From Parietaria judaica (Eukaryota > Streptophyta > Magnoliopsida > Rosales > Urticaceae), in contig OX940864.1 of assembly GCA_954871525.1 (NCBI GenBank), positions 7,558,001 to 7,622,000 on the forward strand: a DNA stretch of 64,000 nucleotides, written 5' to 3'. The notes beneath the pieces are model-generated. The model was given only the letters and a program-made list of their open reading frames with translations. It searched no databases and was not told the DNA's origin. Position numbers and translations under genes: made by a program. The number at the start of each line of letters is the position of its first letter. Within the stretch, counting starts at the first letter, position 1. Positions 21,897 through 33,809 of the stretch are shown piece by piece.

Positions 21897-24128
21897 TCAC
21901 CAGAAATCTCCACAAGAACAAGCTCCGTCCTTGAACAAATGGAAGCGAACGGCGTCTCGAACAAGTATCTCTCTCTTAGTAATCTTAGAGATGTACTTGG
22001 TGGCATTATGACAATCATTACACACCCTAAGGTTTTTAACCACGCGTATCGGAAGACCAGCTGGAACAAATATCAACCCAAAAGCAATCGCGAGCCTCTC
22101 ACTGTGAAAATTGAGCATTTTTCTCTTCTCGGATTCTTCAACGTCGTGAAGAACGCAGCTCATATCCGGAACAAAACCCTCCTCTATCATTTTTCCATAT
22201 AAATTTTCCAGCTCAGCGTAAATCTGATCGGAAAATGGATTCGACCAGTCATCAGCCGAGAAAATGTGAACTCGACCCTTGTGTTTAATCCAACTACATC
22301 CAGGCTCTTTTCTTACTCCCTTGGCTCTCATGTCTCGCCTCAACTTGGCCACGTCATCCCATTTCCCTTTAGCGGCGAAGATACTCGAGAGCAATATATA
22401 GCTAGCAGGATTCCGGGGATCTAATTCGAGAAGATATTTAGCCGCCCAATTTCCTATGTCCAAGTTGTTATGATTCCTGCATGAGCTCAGCAAAGTGGCC
22501 CAACCAATCGCATCGGGTTTGTATGGCATTTTGATTATGAAATCCTTGGCTTCTTCTAACCTTCCAGCTCGGCTGAGAAGGTCGATCATGCAAGTGTAAT
22601 GATCCGAGATTGGTGTAATTCCGTGTTCTTTCACCATTGAATAAAAATATTGATGCCCTTTTTCGACTAAACCCGCTCTACTACAAGCCGAGAGTACCCC
22701 GACGAAGGTAACAACGTCCGGTTTTAAACCGTGGGACCGCATTCTCTCGAACAACTCAATCGTCTCATTGGCTTTTCCAAACTTTGCGTACCCAGAAACC
22801 AATGCAGTCCAGGAGACTTCATCTCTAGTCTGAATTTCGTCGAACAGCTTGTGAGCATCTTCGATGCTCCCGCATTTACTGTACAGTGTGACGAGGGCAT
22901 TTGGAACCGTGATAAAAGAAATTAGCCCAGAAACTATCGCCTGTCCGTGAAACTGAGCACCCTCTTCTAAGCTTGCTAGGTTCGCACACGAGCTGATTAC
23001 GCTTCCTAGTGTGTAATCATCTGGTTCAACTCCTTCTCTCTGCATCTCGCAGAAGATTTTGACAGCTTCTTCGCTGTGTCCATTCTGGCCGTACCCAACC
23101 ACCAACGCAGTCCAAGACACGACGTTCTTGCTCGACATCTTCTTGAAGACCGAATCCGCGTACTTCACAGTTCTGCACTTGCAATACATGTCAACCAGAG
23201 CACTCCCGACAAAGATGTTGTCGTTCGGATAAGAAGTGATGATATAAGCGTGAATTTGCCTGCCTTCTTCCAAGGCCGAGAGCCCTCCACATGCGGTCAA
23301 GACGCTACCGAACGTGAACTGATCCATGGTCAAACCAGTCAATCCCATCTCTCGAAACGTGTTAATCGCTTCACGGTACAAACCATTCTGAGTCAGCCCA
23401 GTAACCATCGTCGTCCACGAAATCGAATCTCTCTCCACCATTTCTCGAAAGAGACACGTGGCCTCTTCCAGCAATCCGACCCGCAAAAGCCCGGAGAGCA
23501 TCGTGTTATACATCACCACATTCTTCACCAGACTCACTTCGAAAACCCTTTTTGCATCGCTCAAAAACCCCGCTTTCGAGTACATGTCCATCAAAGGGCA
23601 ACCCACAAACAAGTAGAACTCAAACCCGAATTTCACCACCTGCCCATGAACCTGCTTGCCCAATTCCACGCAGTTCTTACTCGAGGCCAACAGGAGCATT
23701 GTCGAGAACGTAATCCGGTTCAAATTACCAGTCCCGTCTCTCAACATCAAAGCATAAGCCTTCACGGACTTCGCCACCAAGCCCACCAGCGCGTACCCTG
23801 AAATAAGCGTGTTCCAAGAGACCCCGTCACGAGCTGGCATCCGATCAAACGTCTCTTGCATCTCAAGCGAGCAACCCGCTTTCGAATAGGCCGAGAGTAC
23901 CGTGTTCCATGAGAACATGTTCGGGTGAGGAATTTCATCGAACACGTGACGTGCATACCTGACGTTTCGTAACTTGCCATAGGTGTCAGTTAGTTTATTG
24001 AGAAGAAAGGTTTCTGGGTTCGTGAAGCTCCGGGTTATGTGGCAATGGAGCTTCTTCACCAGAGAATGGTCCTGAGTTTCGCAGCAGAGCTTGAGCAATC
24101 CCGCGTAGTAGTTCGACGAACGACACAT
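21897..24128 (-). CDS. DYW-class pentatricopeptide repeat protein (organelle RNA editing type)
   Basis: A single-exon gene of 743 residues, ATG at 24128. It consists of P, L and S type PPR motifs (for example VSWTTMVTGLTQNGLYREAI and VSWTALVVGYGQNG), then E/E+ and a DYW domain with the deaminase-like HSER zinc/catalytic motif, CNDCH, and the C-terminal CSCGDFW. Proteins of this class bind organelle transcripts and convert specific C to U. The length and order match the Arabidopsis At1g68930-type protein, from memory of that family. Organelle targeting is not certain from the short N-terminus. It is divergent from the next PPR gene, with a foldback transposon between them. Confidence 0.94.
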   Translation of the reverse strand: MCRSSNYYAGLLKLCCETQDHSLVKKLHCHITRSFTNPETFLLNKLTDTYGKLRNVRYARHVFDEIPHPNMFSWNTVLSAYSKAGCSLEMQETFDRMPARDGVSWNTLISGYALVGLVAKSVKAYALMLRDGTGNLNRITFSTMLLLASSKNCVELGKQVHGQVVKFGFEFYLFVGCPLMDMYSKAGFLSDAKRVFEVSLVKNVVMYNTMLSGLLRVGLLEEATCLFREMVERDSISWTTMVTGLTQNGLYREAINTFREMGLTGLTMDQFTFGSVLTACGGLSALEEGRQIHAYIITSYPNDNIFVGSALVDMYCKCRTVKYADSVFKKMSSKNVVSWTALVVGYGQNGHSEEAVKIFCEMQREGVEPDDYTLGSVISSCANLASLEEGAQFHGQAIVSGLISFITVPNALVTLYSKCGSIEDAHKLFDEIQTRDEVSWTALVSGYAKFGKANETIELFERMRSHGLKPDVVTFVGVLSACSRAGLVEKGHQYFYSMVKEHGITPISDHYTCMIDLLSRAGRLEEAKDFIIKMPYKPDAIGWATLLSSCRNHNNLDIGNWAAKYLLELDPRNPASYILLSSIFAAKGKWDDVAKLRRDMRAKGVRKEPGCSWIKHKGRVHIFSADDWSNPFSDQIYAELENLYGKMIEEGFVPDMSCVLHDVEESEKRKMLNFHSERLAIAFGLIFVPAGLPIRVVKNLRVCNDCHNATKYISKITKREILVRDAVRFHLFKDGACSCGDFW

Positions 24129-24912
24129 TTCTTATGAGCAAAATATGAAACTAATCGCTTTACTTTGGAAATGAACGAAACCCATCACTCAGAAGAAGAA
24201 GAGCGACGGAGGAGACGGCGAGGGACGAGCTCCGACGCCGACTTGGAGACCGAGCAATGCATGTCCAAGGAATATAGACAAGTCAATATTAAAAAGTATA
24301 TACTTGAACTACAAATTAATGATAAATAAAAAAAGCATACAATTAGAATCTACAATTTGTCGTAAAGTTTAATTTCAAAAGTGACGTGATTATTCTTTGT
24401 TTGTTGTTGTAAAACACCGTATTATTTTTTGAGTAAGAATTCACGATACTGATTAAGATTGCATATGTAATGAGAATATGTATTTGCATTCTTTTGAGAT
24501 TGAACTCAGAATTTTTTGTGAAGCATGTAATGATAAAATTGACTATTTTAAATTTAGTTAGTTTGATAATGAAACAAGATTAGACTGAAATTGTAGGACA
24601 CTCATGAAAGAGTGGTCCTCCAAAAATAGGCGTATGCCGCAGTAAGCGGCGCGTGCACGGTATTCTTTAGTAAAAGGCGAAAGAATAGTTCGCTATGCAC
24701 TCACCGCACGGCTGCGTAGCTTGCAATTTTTAACCTCATTTGCTTAAATAGTAAAACCACGAGACGCATACCTATGTACCTTACCCATGTGGGACTAAAC
24801 ATTGCCCATGGAAGTTGATACCATTTGTTGCATATAATTGGCTAGAGAAGGTTGAATATGATAATGAGTATGAAATATGTGCATAAAATTAAGGGAATTA
24901 TTATTAGTTTTA
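24129..24912. other. Intergenic upstream of the minus-strand PPR gene
   Basis: AT-rich, no gene seen. It contains a short GC-rich imperfect palindrome at 24621-24732, listed separately. Confidence 0.6.
24621..24732. repeat. Imperfect GC-rich palindrome
   Basis: The ends AAAAATAGGCG and the reversed right end AAAAATTGCAAG pair roughly, as do inner blocks around TATTCTTT. It also holds a small hairpin GCCGC-AGTAA-GCGGC. It is probably a decayed MITE. Confidence 0.4.
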
Positions 24913-25889
24913 GGGTAAACTGCGGCTAATGTACCCAATGTTTGATTTTCTGCGGATTATGTACACAATGTTTATTTTCGGCGGCTAATGTACCCAATGT
25001 TTGATTCGTTAGATATTTTCGTGTTTTCCGTCAGTTGACCGTTAGAGATGATTCCTCCTCTATCGGTACACTTTTCGTATTTTTGACATAACTCACTCAT
25101 TTTTTTGTCCAAATTTTATGCACGACATATGGTTGGAAAGATAAGAGATAGATCTACAACTTTGGAATTTTAAGTTTTGTAAAAATAGTTTTTGAAAAAT
25201 ATGAAATTTTAATTACAACGTAAAACTGGACATTAGTTTAATGCAAAAAATTTGTTTAGAGCAAATTTTAATATACTTAATGACTTTTTATGATGAAACG
25301 TAAAACTAAAAAGTTGTAGATAAATGTTTTATCTTTCCAACGGGTGTTTATTTATAAATTTTGGACAAAAAATGAGTGAGTTATGCCAAAAATAGGAAAG
25401 ATTATTTCACATCACATCTTTCATATTTTTGGCATAACTCACACATTTTTTGTCACAAATTTATAAATAAACACCCGTTAGAAAGATAAAAACTTATCTA
25501 TAACTTTTTAGTTTTACGTTTCATCATAAAAAGTCATTAAGTATATTAAAATTTTCTCGAAGTAAATATATTGAATTAAACTAATGTCCAATTTTACATT
25601 GTATTTGAAATTTTGTATTTTTCTAAAACTTAAAACACCAAAGTTGTAGATCTACCTCTTAACTTTCCAACCATAGGTCGTGCATAAAATTTGGACAAAA
25701 AATGAGTGAGTTATGTCAAAAATACGAAAAGTGTACCTATATAGGAGGAATCATCTCTAACGGTCAACTGACGGAAAATACGAAAATATCTAACGGATCA
25801 AACATTGGGTACATTAGCCGCCAAAAATAAACATTGGGTACATAATCCGCAGAAGATCAGACATTGGGTACATTAGCCGCAGTTTACCC
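24913..25889. mobile_element. Foldback Mutator-like element, copy A, with 9-bp target duplication
   Basis: The element begins GGGTAAACTGCGGCTAATGT and ends with its reverse complement. Each half is about 485 bp, so nearly the whole element is one palindrome. Target duplication TTAGTTTTA is perfect at 24904-24912 and 25890-25898; 9 bp is the usual Mutator size. The ends carry three short direct repeats of an AATGTACCCAATGTTTGAT-like unit. No coding capacity. A second copy is at 32718-33709. Confidence 0.92.
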
Positions 25890-26342
25890 TTAGTTTTATG
25901 TGTTTCATAATGTTTTCAATTTCAATTATAATAAGTTTCTATACAACGACATAAAACATGAAAATGGTAATTTACTTGTCGTTTTTATCATGACTCTTAT
26001 TTGGATTTGATCATCCTTCTTCTTCCCATGACCGTCTACACTACAGTAAGTGACTTTCGCGGCCATGGAAGTACAACTCTAAGAATTCCCTCGTAAGCCA
26101 ACGTTTCTATGTTCCTTCGATGTTCTTCACTGGTTCCATCAAGCTTCTCGAACCTTGCATGCGTTTATGGAAAACTTGAACTGAAAATGGAACAAAGAGG
26201 GAAGTGTTGAGCCAGTTTTGCAGAACATATATATGTTATATATATATATAAGATTTCGTGTGAATTTACGACTGTTTATTCCATGTTTGGTATATGAAAC
26301 CCGAAATCATAGGATTCGTCGAAGGGGCGAGTCATACATGTG
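25890..26342. other. Upstream region of the plus-strand PPR gene
   Basis: AT-rich, with a short (AT)n run near 26236-26250. No other gene is seen. Confidence 0.5.
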
Positions 26343-28766
26343 ATGCGAAAGCTCGCCATTTTCACTCTCAGATTCAGAGCCTTCCATTCTTCGGGCTCTG
26401 TCGATGCCCGCCTCGTCAAGACGGGGTTCGACTCCGACACGGCGCGCTTGAACTTCAAAGTCATCGACGCCGTTCGTCGCGGCGACTTGGTTCAAGCGTC
26501 CCAGTTGTTCGACCAAATGCCTCAACGGAATACCGTCACCGCGAACCTCATGATCTCCGGCTACGTGAGACAAGGAGACGTTGATCGAGCGAAACGCTTG
26601 TTTGACCTCATGGTAGACCGGACAGCCGTCACGTGGACCATTCTCATCGGTGCTTACTCGGTTCGTAAAGAATTCCGGCGAGCATTTTATCTTTTCGCGG
26701 AGATGCAACAGTCCGGTTTGAAGCCGGATCATGTGACTTTTGTGACTCTCTTATCTGGATGCGTTGACATGGAAACTTCCATTGAAGTAGCTCAGATTCA
26801 TTCCCTTGTAGTTAAATTCGGGTGTGATTCGTTTCTTATGGTTTGCAATTCGTTGGTCGATTCCTATTGCAAAGCGCATCGCGTTGACCTGGCTTATCGG
26901 TTAGTCAATGGTATGGGACAACGAGATTCGGTGACGTACAATGCGTTGATCACGGGTTACTCAAAGGACGGCTCGAGTGAAGAGGCAATGAAGCTTTTCT
27001 TGGAGATGCAAACTTTGGGTCACATGCCTTCGGATTTCACTTTGGCAGCTGTTTTATCCGCTAGTGTCGATTTGAATAACGTAATATTGTTTGGGAAACA
27101 AGTTCATGCTTCGGCTGTGAAAACGAGCTTTGCCTTGAACGTCTTTGTTGGAAACGCCCTTCTCGATTTTTACTCAAAACACGACTCTGTCAACGAAGCA
27201 TTATGTCTTTTCAACGAGATGCCGGAACTGGACGGCGTTTCGTACAACATACTTATCGCTGCTCTTGCATGGGAAGGGAAGTTCAGTCAATCTCTTGATC
27301 TGTTTCGTAAGCTGTGTTGGACCGAATTCGACCGACGGAAATACCCTTTTTCTACAATCTTGAGCATGGCTGCGTTGACTTTGAATCTGGAAGTGGGTCG
27401 GCAGATTCATTCTCAGACAGTTGTGACAACCGCCGATTCGGAAATTTTGGTAGCAAATGCATTAATCGACATGTATGCAAAATGTGGCAGGTTCAATGAA
27501 GCCAAGAGACTATTTTCCAGGTTATCGTACAGAAGTCCAGTTCCGTGGACGGCTATGATCTCAGCTTACGTACTGAACGAACGGTATTCAGAAGCCCTCA
27601 CGTTGTTCAACGAGATGCGAAGAGAAAATATTACTATCGATCAGGCAACTTTTGCAACGACTTTGAGAGCTTCAGCGAGTATAGCCTCGCTATCGCTGGG
27701 AAAACAATTACATTCGTTTCTGATCAGGTCGGGCTTCATGTCAAACATATTCTCCGGTAGCGCTCTCCTTGATATGTACGCTAAGTGTGGATCAATGAAA
27801 GATTCACTTAGGACATTTCAAGAAATGCCCAATAAAAACCCCGTGTCGTGGAACGCCTTGATCTCAGCTTACGCACAAAACGGGGACGGAAACGCCACTC
27901 TTAAAGCATTCCACCGGATGATTGTGTTGGGTTTCGAACCTGACTCGGTAACCTTCCTCGGTGTTCTTACTGCGTGCAGCCATGGCGGGCTTGTAAAAGA
28001 AGGGCTAGAAATCTTCAGCTCGATGAAATCTGTACACAACATTGTCCCGAAGAGAGAACACTACGCATCGATGATTGATGTTTTATGTAGAAACGGTCGA
28101 TTCGGCGAGGGAGAGAAGCTGATTGCGAAAATGCCCTTCAAGCCCGACGAGATCATCTGGACATCGGTTCTAAACGCTTGTAGAATCCACAAGAATCAGG
28201 ATCTGGCAGCCATTGCCGCAAAGAATCTCTTCGAAATGGCGGAGCTTAGAGATGGAGCGGCTTATGTGAACATGGCGAACATATACGCCCAAACGGATCA
28301 GTGGGATAGCGTTGCAAAGGTGAAGAAGGCGATGCGGGAGAGAGGGATCAGAAAGATTCCGGCACAGAGTTGGGTTGAAATCAAACACAAAATTCACATA
28401 TTTACAGCCAACAGCACGTCGCACCCACAATCCAACGAAATTCGGAGGAAAATCGACTATCTGTCTGCGGAGATCGAAAAGCTAGGCTACAAACCCGACA
28501 CGAGCTGCATTTTACACGAAGAAGACGAGGAAACGAAAGCGGAGTCGCTCCGTTACCATAGCGAGCGTTTGGCCATCGCTTTCGCGCTGATCAGTACGCC
28601 AGAAGGAACGCCTATTGTGGTGATGAAGAATCTGAGAGCTTGCACAGACTGCCATTCGGCGATCAAGTTCATCTCGAAGATCGTCGACCGGGAAATAACT
28701 GTCAGGGATTCTAATCGGTTTCATCGTTTTCGTGACGGGGTTTGTTCGTGTCGGGATTATTGGTGA
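26343..28766 (+). CDS. DYW-class pentatricopeptide repeat protein
   Basis: A single-exon gene of 807 residues. The ATG at 26343 is used; the codon before it is GTG. It carries about fifteen PPR motifs (for example [40 protein letters not shown]), then E/E+ and DYW with [17 protein letters not shown] and the C-terminal CSCRDYW. The usual residue before DYW is Gly; here it is Arg. The family edits organelle RNA (C to U). It resembles the Arabidopsis At2g01510/At3g02010-type protein, from memory. It is divergent from the PPR gene at 21897-24128 but not a recent duplicate of it. Confidence 0.94.
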   Translation: MRKLAIFTLRFRAFHSSGSVDARLVKTGFDSDTARLNFKVIDAVRRGDLVQASQLFDQMPQRNTVTANLMISGYVRQGDVDRAKRLFDLMVDRTAVTWTILIGAYSVRKEFRRAFYLFAEMQQSGLKPDHVTFVTLLSGCVDMETSIEVAQIHSLVVKFGCDSFLMVCNSLVDSYCKAHRVDLAYRLVNGMGQRDSVTYNALITGYSKDGSSEEAMKLFLEMQTLGHMPSDFTLAAVLSASVDLNNVILFGKQVHASAVKTSFALNVFVGNALLDFYSKHDSVNEALCLFNEMPELDGVSYNILIAALAWEGKFSQSLDLFRKLCWTEFDRRKYPFSTILSMAALTLNLEVGRQIHSQTVVTTADSEILVANALIDMYAKCGRFNEAKRLFSRLSYRSPVPWTAMISAYVLNERYSEALTLFNEMRRENITIDQATFATTLRASASIASLSLGKQLHSFLIRSGFMSNIFSGSALLDMYAKCGSMKDSLRTFQEMPNKNPVSWNALISAYAQNGDGNATLKAFHRMIVLGFEPDSVTFLGVLTACSHGGLVKEGLEIFSSMKSVHNIVPKREHYASMIDVLCRNGRFGEGEKLIAKMPFKPDEIIWTSVLNACRIHKNQDLAAIAAKNLFEMAELRDGAAYVNMANIYAQTDQWDSVAKVKKAMRERGIRKIPAQSWVEIKHKIHIFTANSTSHPQSNEIRRKIDYLSAEIEKLGYKPDTSCILHEEDEETKAESLRYHSERLAIAFALISTPEGTPIVVMKNLRACTDCHSAIKFISKIVDREITVRDSNRFHRFRDGVCSCRDYW

Positions 28767-30455
28767 TTGAAAGCTCAATGATTTGGTCGGAGATGATGCT
28801 CTAACAACACTGTTGTGCTGAATTATGGGAACAAGCTGGTGCAGTAAATTTAAAAGTAGCTCAAAATTCATGAGAATAGTTTGATAAAAGGATTTTTTGC
28901 AGTAATCTCTTTTTTAGCGGCATTAATACCAAAAAAATATAAAATATTATCTGAGATTCAATTCCACTCATATCCCCGCTAAAGTTTCTAGTCTTCTACT
29001 ACTAAACTCTAATATATATAATATGAAAAAAATTAAGTGAAATTTGGACGGAAAACTTTTAAAATTTAGTTTGTTTTGTTTTTTAAACATGAAAATTCAA
29101 AATTTTAAATTTTTTTATACATTAAAAATTTAAAATATTTTAATGAAATTTACTCTTATATAATGACCGGTTATAACAAGGTTCTAAATATCGATGTCGT
29201 TTCGCACTCTCCATTTTACGGATATATCGCTTGCCGATTCCAATATCGATGGATTAATCCGAAGAAATGGATATATCGCCTGCCGATAATACCGTATAAA
29301 TTTCACGGATATATCGCTTGCCTATCGAAATATCGACGGATATTCCGGAATGTATTTTTAGTATTTCAATCATATTTTTATATAGTTTCTAAATTACTTA
29401 TTTAATAAATATGACACATAATTATAGCCTAGAAAATACACTCATAAATCATAATATAACACATACATATTAACAGAAAAGTCATAACTCATAACATAAT
29501 GTCAGCATAACATAAAATAAGCTAGTTATCATAATAAAGTCATAGAGTACGAACATAGAGTACGAAGTACGAATATAAATACGAAGCATGGTTCTAAATG
29601 TCAATATCGAGGTCGTTTCGCACTCTCCATTTTATGGATATATGGCTTGCCGACGGATAAATAGGAAGAAATGAATATATCGATTTCCTATGAATATCGT
29701 TTCGCACTTTTCATTTTCTGGGCACGTCGCCGATATATCGACAATATATTCGGATATTTAGAACCTTGGTTTATCATATATATTTTTATTTTTTAAAACC
29801 TTATAAAGATAATTATCAAGTTCCCGTGAGTTTTTTAAAAACCTCATATCTATCCTACTTAACTAATACAGAGTGCACAAACACTGTATATGCTACAGTA
29901 TTTTCGTGGCCAATTAAAAAATTACAGTTGTGTCATGCTTTTTAACCCCAACAATTGTCAGCTTCTTCTCTCCTCACGTATGCTCTGTTTTCTTCTCAAC
30001 GTGGCTGAGTTTTCTTTGTTGTCTCATCAATCCAGATCGATATTAGGTTTCAAAGGATTTCCCCTCTGATTTAGCTTAATTAATACAATTATCTTATATA
30101 ACTAAAAGAAATTACAAAAATATTGTAGATACTACCGTAACAATTTTGGCCAATTACAAAGTCACAGGTTTCTTTATAGTGGCTGAATCTTATTGGTTGT
30201 TTACTAACGCCTAATATTTTTATTTATTATCTCTCCTACATTACCAGATATTGTACACAGACACCATGTCGTATTAAATGTGTATGTGGATAATTACATG
30301 TGTATGTCTACCTATAAACTACCGAGTTTTTTTTTTTTTTTTTCCGAGCTATTTTTCGTTATAAGTATATAAATTGTTATAGGCATATATTATTAAGGTT
30401 TATTATTTTTACTTGGCAAAAGACAACGATGATTGTTCATTTATACATTATAAAT
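28767..30455. other. Intergenic, AT-rich, with one repeat pair
   Basis: No gene is seen. It contains the inverted-repeat element at 29177-29768. The remaining short open frames (for example 29163-29405) are parts of that repeat. Confidence 0.6.
29177..29768. mobile_element. Small element with CAAGGTTCTAAATATC inverted ends
   Basis: CAAGGTTCTAAATATC at 29177 is matched by its exact reverse complement ending at 29768. A second, direct copy of the left end (GGTTCTAAATGTCAATATCG) starts near 29589, and GGATATATCGCTTGCCGA recurs several times inside. No clear target duplication was found, so it may be one element or two joined copies. Confidence 0.6.
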
Positions 30456-31798
30456 TAGGGGTGACAATTTGGGGTAGTACATGAAACACGAAACTGTTGC
30501 AACATGATTTAAACGGGTTTGGATTTACTATATTGTTAAGGTCGGATTTGGTCAAATCCATCCCCAACACAACTCGTGTCGTTTTGTCCATAAACGACAT
30601 GAGGGAGGCGAGGAAGTTCACCAGCGAAGGGGGTTATCCCCGAGGAGGGCCATCCCCGAGGAAGAATACCCCCGAAGAGGTTCATCCGCGAGGGGATGCA
30701 ACCACGCGAGCAAGCAAGTTGCGATGAAGCGTCCCATCACACCCGACGAGGAACTTCGTCGTGATGATTGTGTGTAGGGTCGAATGACCCTTGACAAGAC
30801 GTGCATTTAATGAAGCCGACCTACCCACTCGATGAGAGCATCAGCGACGAAGGCCTGCAGAGCCGAATGACGGCTGACGAGATGCGCATTTAATGCGGCG
30901 CACCTACCCATAACGGCAGCTTGCTCGGATTTGACGTAAAGCAAGGATAAGCCCTGCCGCCCTCGAATCACGTCAGAGAGTGATGATTAAAGAGAAAAAA
31001 GGCGGGAAATATGCAAGGGGAAGGCATTGTAAACTCTATAAAAGGGAAGACAAGCCTCAGTTGTAAGGGGCTGAAAAAAAGGGAGTGAAAAACCTTGTAA
31101 TAGAAAAGGCTAAGGAAATAGAGAAGGCTAAGGAAATAGAGAAAATCGATGCTCATGATCCTTCATCTGTCCAGCTATTCAACGAAAGAAAACCGAGCTC
31201 GTTTCGGAAATTATAATAAAACAGAGATATTCATCATTTGTTGTTATTTATTTATTATTTGATGATTGTCTTTGTGACTGGAAAAGGGTGGTGAAAATCC
31301 CCCTCTACATATATATTGATATGGACCGTGTTGAACACGATTAACACGCTTAAATAACGAGTAAATACGGTACGCACAAGATAACATATTAGGACCCAAT
31401 TGGACACGATTAAGGAGCAAAAAGTTGCATTTTATATATGTTGTTTAGTGCTTTAATACTTATTATATATGATATTTATGTTTCTTATTTTATAAATTAT
31501 GTCGTATAATTGATAAACATGAAAAAAAGTGTTAGTAAATTTAAAAATCTTAAATAATATAATTAAATAAAATAAGTTAAGAGAGTATAAATTGAAATAG
31601 TTTATCATTTTAAAATGCATGAATTTGTTAAATGAGTTAAACGGGTAAACACGATAAACATGGTATTTAAATGTAGCGGGTTTGGGTCTCATTTTCTAAC
31701 ACGATTAATAAATGGGTTGGTATTGGGTCTACGTAAAATAAGCCAAAAACGATTAAGACCCGGCACCAACACGACACGAAACCTGAATTGCCACCCTA
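30456..31798. mobile_element. Non-autonomous hAT element hosting a nested solo LTR
   Basis: Ends TAGGGGTGACAATTTGGG and, reversed, TAGGGTGGCAATTCAGG are typical hAT ends. Flanking 8-bp duplications are TTATAAAT (30448-30455) and TCATAAAT (31799-31806), one mismatch. Excluding the nested LTR it is about 560 bp and has no transposase. Confidence 0.8.
30534..31309 (+). repeat. Solo LTR of the Tat-lineage family
   Basis: It begins TGTTAAGG and ends CCTCTACA, with a TATAT duplication on both sides (30529-30533, 31310-31314). A promoter TATA (CTATAAAAG) is at about 31037-31045 and a polyadenylation-type AATAAAA near 31213. Its ends match those of the LTR at 10783-11478, so it belongs to the same or a close family. 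No internal region remains, so it arose by LTR-LTR recombination. It inserted into an existing hAT element. Confidence 0.88.
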
Positions 31799-32717
31799 TC
31801 ATAAATAAACAATAAAATAATAATATAAAATATCAATTTTAAATAAATAGAGTTACTTATTCAACTTTCAATAAAAAAAATCCCAAAATCAAGGTAAAGA
31901 AATACGAAGTAATAAATGTGTAATATTTTTCTTTCAATCTTGAGTACTCATTGATTTAACTTTATTTTATAACGCAGCCTCGAAACACAAATGACATCAT
32001 CATCATCTGTATAACGGAATTTTTTTATGGTAAATATCCATTATTTATGAAAAAAAAAAAATATGGAAAAATACTACTACAAATAGATATAATAAATTTC
32101 TTCTATTTTCTTTTTTACACTGTAACTTATAGTGACAAACAAGAAGAAAGGAAGAAGAAAAAAACAATAACTTTTTGGCATGTGTCACTCTTTTGAAAAA
32201 TAAAGATGTAAAAATGTATGTCTATATCTCAGAAGGTTTGTCCTCTCAAAATAACTAAAAAAATATTAAAACTTTAGAGATGCACATATTTATGAGCCAC
32301 AAACTTACAATTCAATTCAAATTATTAACCGACATAATTTGTGATACTTATAAGAGTTGACTACTAATCTGAGTTTAATTTGGCAGTTGCAGAAACCAGC
32401 CCAACAAACTGTAGCACTTTTGAAATATGTATACCAAACTCTTTCTTTAACGGAATAACACATGTATATATATGTGTATATATATGTATGAAGAATACTT
32501 CTTTTTGAAAATCAGTTCTTTTTATCCAATTACATATAAATCTCATGTGATTAAGACTAAAAAAGATTGACAAACGGCACAAAAAAAAAATATCAGACTA
32601 TTAAAAAACTAAAAAAAAAAATCAAATTTCTCTTGCTAAGATAACAAAAAAACAGCAGTAAAACGCGGGTTATGTACCTCGTAATGACTGTTCAGTAGAG
32701 TTTTTATTTTTATTTTT
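31799..32717. other. Intergenic, AT-rich
   Basis: No gene or clear element was seen between the hAT duplication and the foldback element. Confidence 0.5.
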
Positions 32718-33709
32718 GGGTAAACTGCGGCTAATGTACCCAATGTTTGATCTTCTGCGGATTATGTACCCAATGTTTATTTTCGGCGGCTAATGTACCC
32801 AATGTTTGATCCGTTAGATATTTTCGTGTTTTCCGTCACTTGACCGTTAGAGAGTTATCCTCCTCTATATGCACACTTTTCGTATTTTTGACATAACTCA
32901 CTCATTTTTTGTCTAAATTTTATGCACGACCTATGGTTGGAAAGATAAGAGATAGATCTACAACTTTAGTGTTTTAAGTTTTGTAAAATCAGTTCTAAAA
33001 AAATACGAAATTTCAAATACAACGTAAAACTGGACATTAGTTTAATGCAAAATATTTGTTTCGAGCAAATTTTAATATACTTAATGACTTTTTATGATGA
33101 AACGTAAAACTAAAATGTTGTAGATAAATATTTTATCTTTCTAACGGGTGTTTATTTATAAATTTTAGACAAACAATTAGTGAGTTATGACAAAAATATG
33201 AAAGATGTGATGCGAAATAATCTTTCATATTTTTGGCATAACTCACTCATTTTTTGTCCAAAATTTATAAATAAACACCCGTTGGAAAGATAAAAAGTTT
33301 ATCTACAACTTTTTAGTTTTACGTTTCATCATAAAAAGTCATTAAGTATATTAAAATTTGCTCGAAACAAATATTTTGCATTAAACTAATGTCCAGTTTT
33401 ACGTTGTATTTGAAATTTCGTATTTTTCTAAAACTGATTTTACAAAAATTAAAACATCAAAGTTGTAGATCTATCTCTTATCTTTCCAACCATAGGTCGT
33501 GCATAAAATTTGGACAAAAAAATGAGTGAGTTATGTCAAAAATACGAAAAGTGTACATATAGAAGAGGATAACTCTCTAACGGTCAAGTGACGGAAAACA
33601 CGAAAATATCTAACGGATCAAACATTGGGTACATTAGCCGCCGAAAATAAACATTGGGTACATAATCCGCAGAAGATAAAACATTGGATACATTAGCCGC
33701 AGTTTACCC
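32718..33709. mobile_element. Foldback Mutator-like element, copy B, with 9-bp target duplication
   Basis: Same family as 24913-25889: it starts GGGTAAACTGCGGCTAATGT and ends with the reverse complement. Target duplication TTTATTTTT is perfect at 32709-32717 and 33710-33718. The two halves pair over nearly 500 bp. It ends about 100 bp before the start codon of GSTZ copy 3 and so makes up most of that gene's proximal upstream DNA. Confidence 0.92.
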
Positions 33710-33809
33710 TTTATTTTTTATAATAAAATAATGAAGCAAATGGGTATAAAAATAGTAGAGTTGGTGATCAGAGAATTTGCCGTCAATCTCTGACAATTCC
33801 AAGTCTGTC

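Noticed and set aside
23076..23801. 241-codon plus-strand frame inside the first PPR gene
   Set aside because: Antisense shadow of the PPR repeats; no start context or homology.
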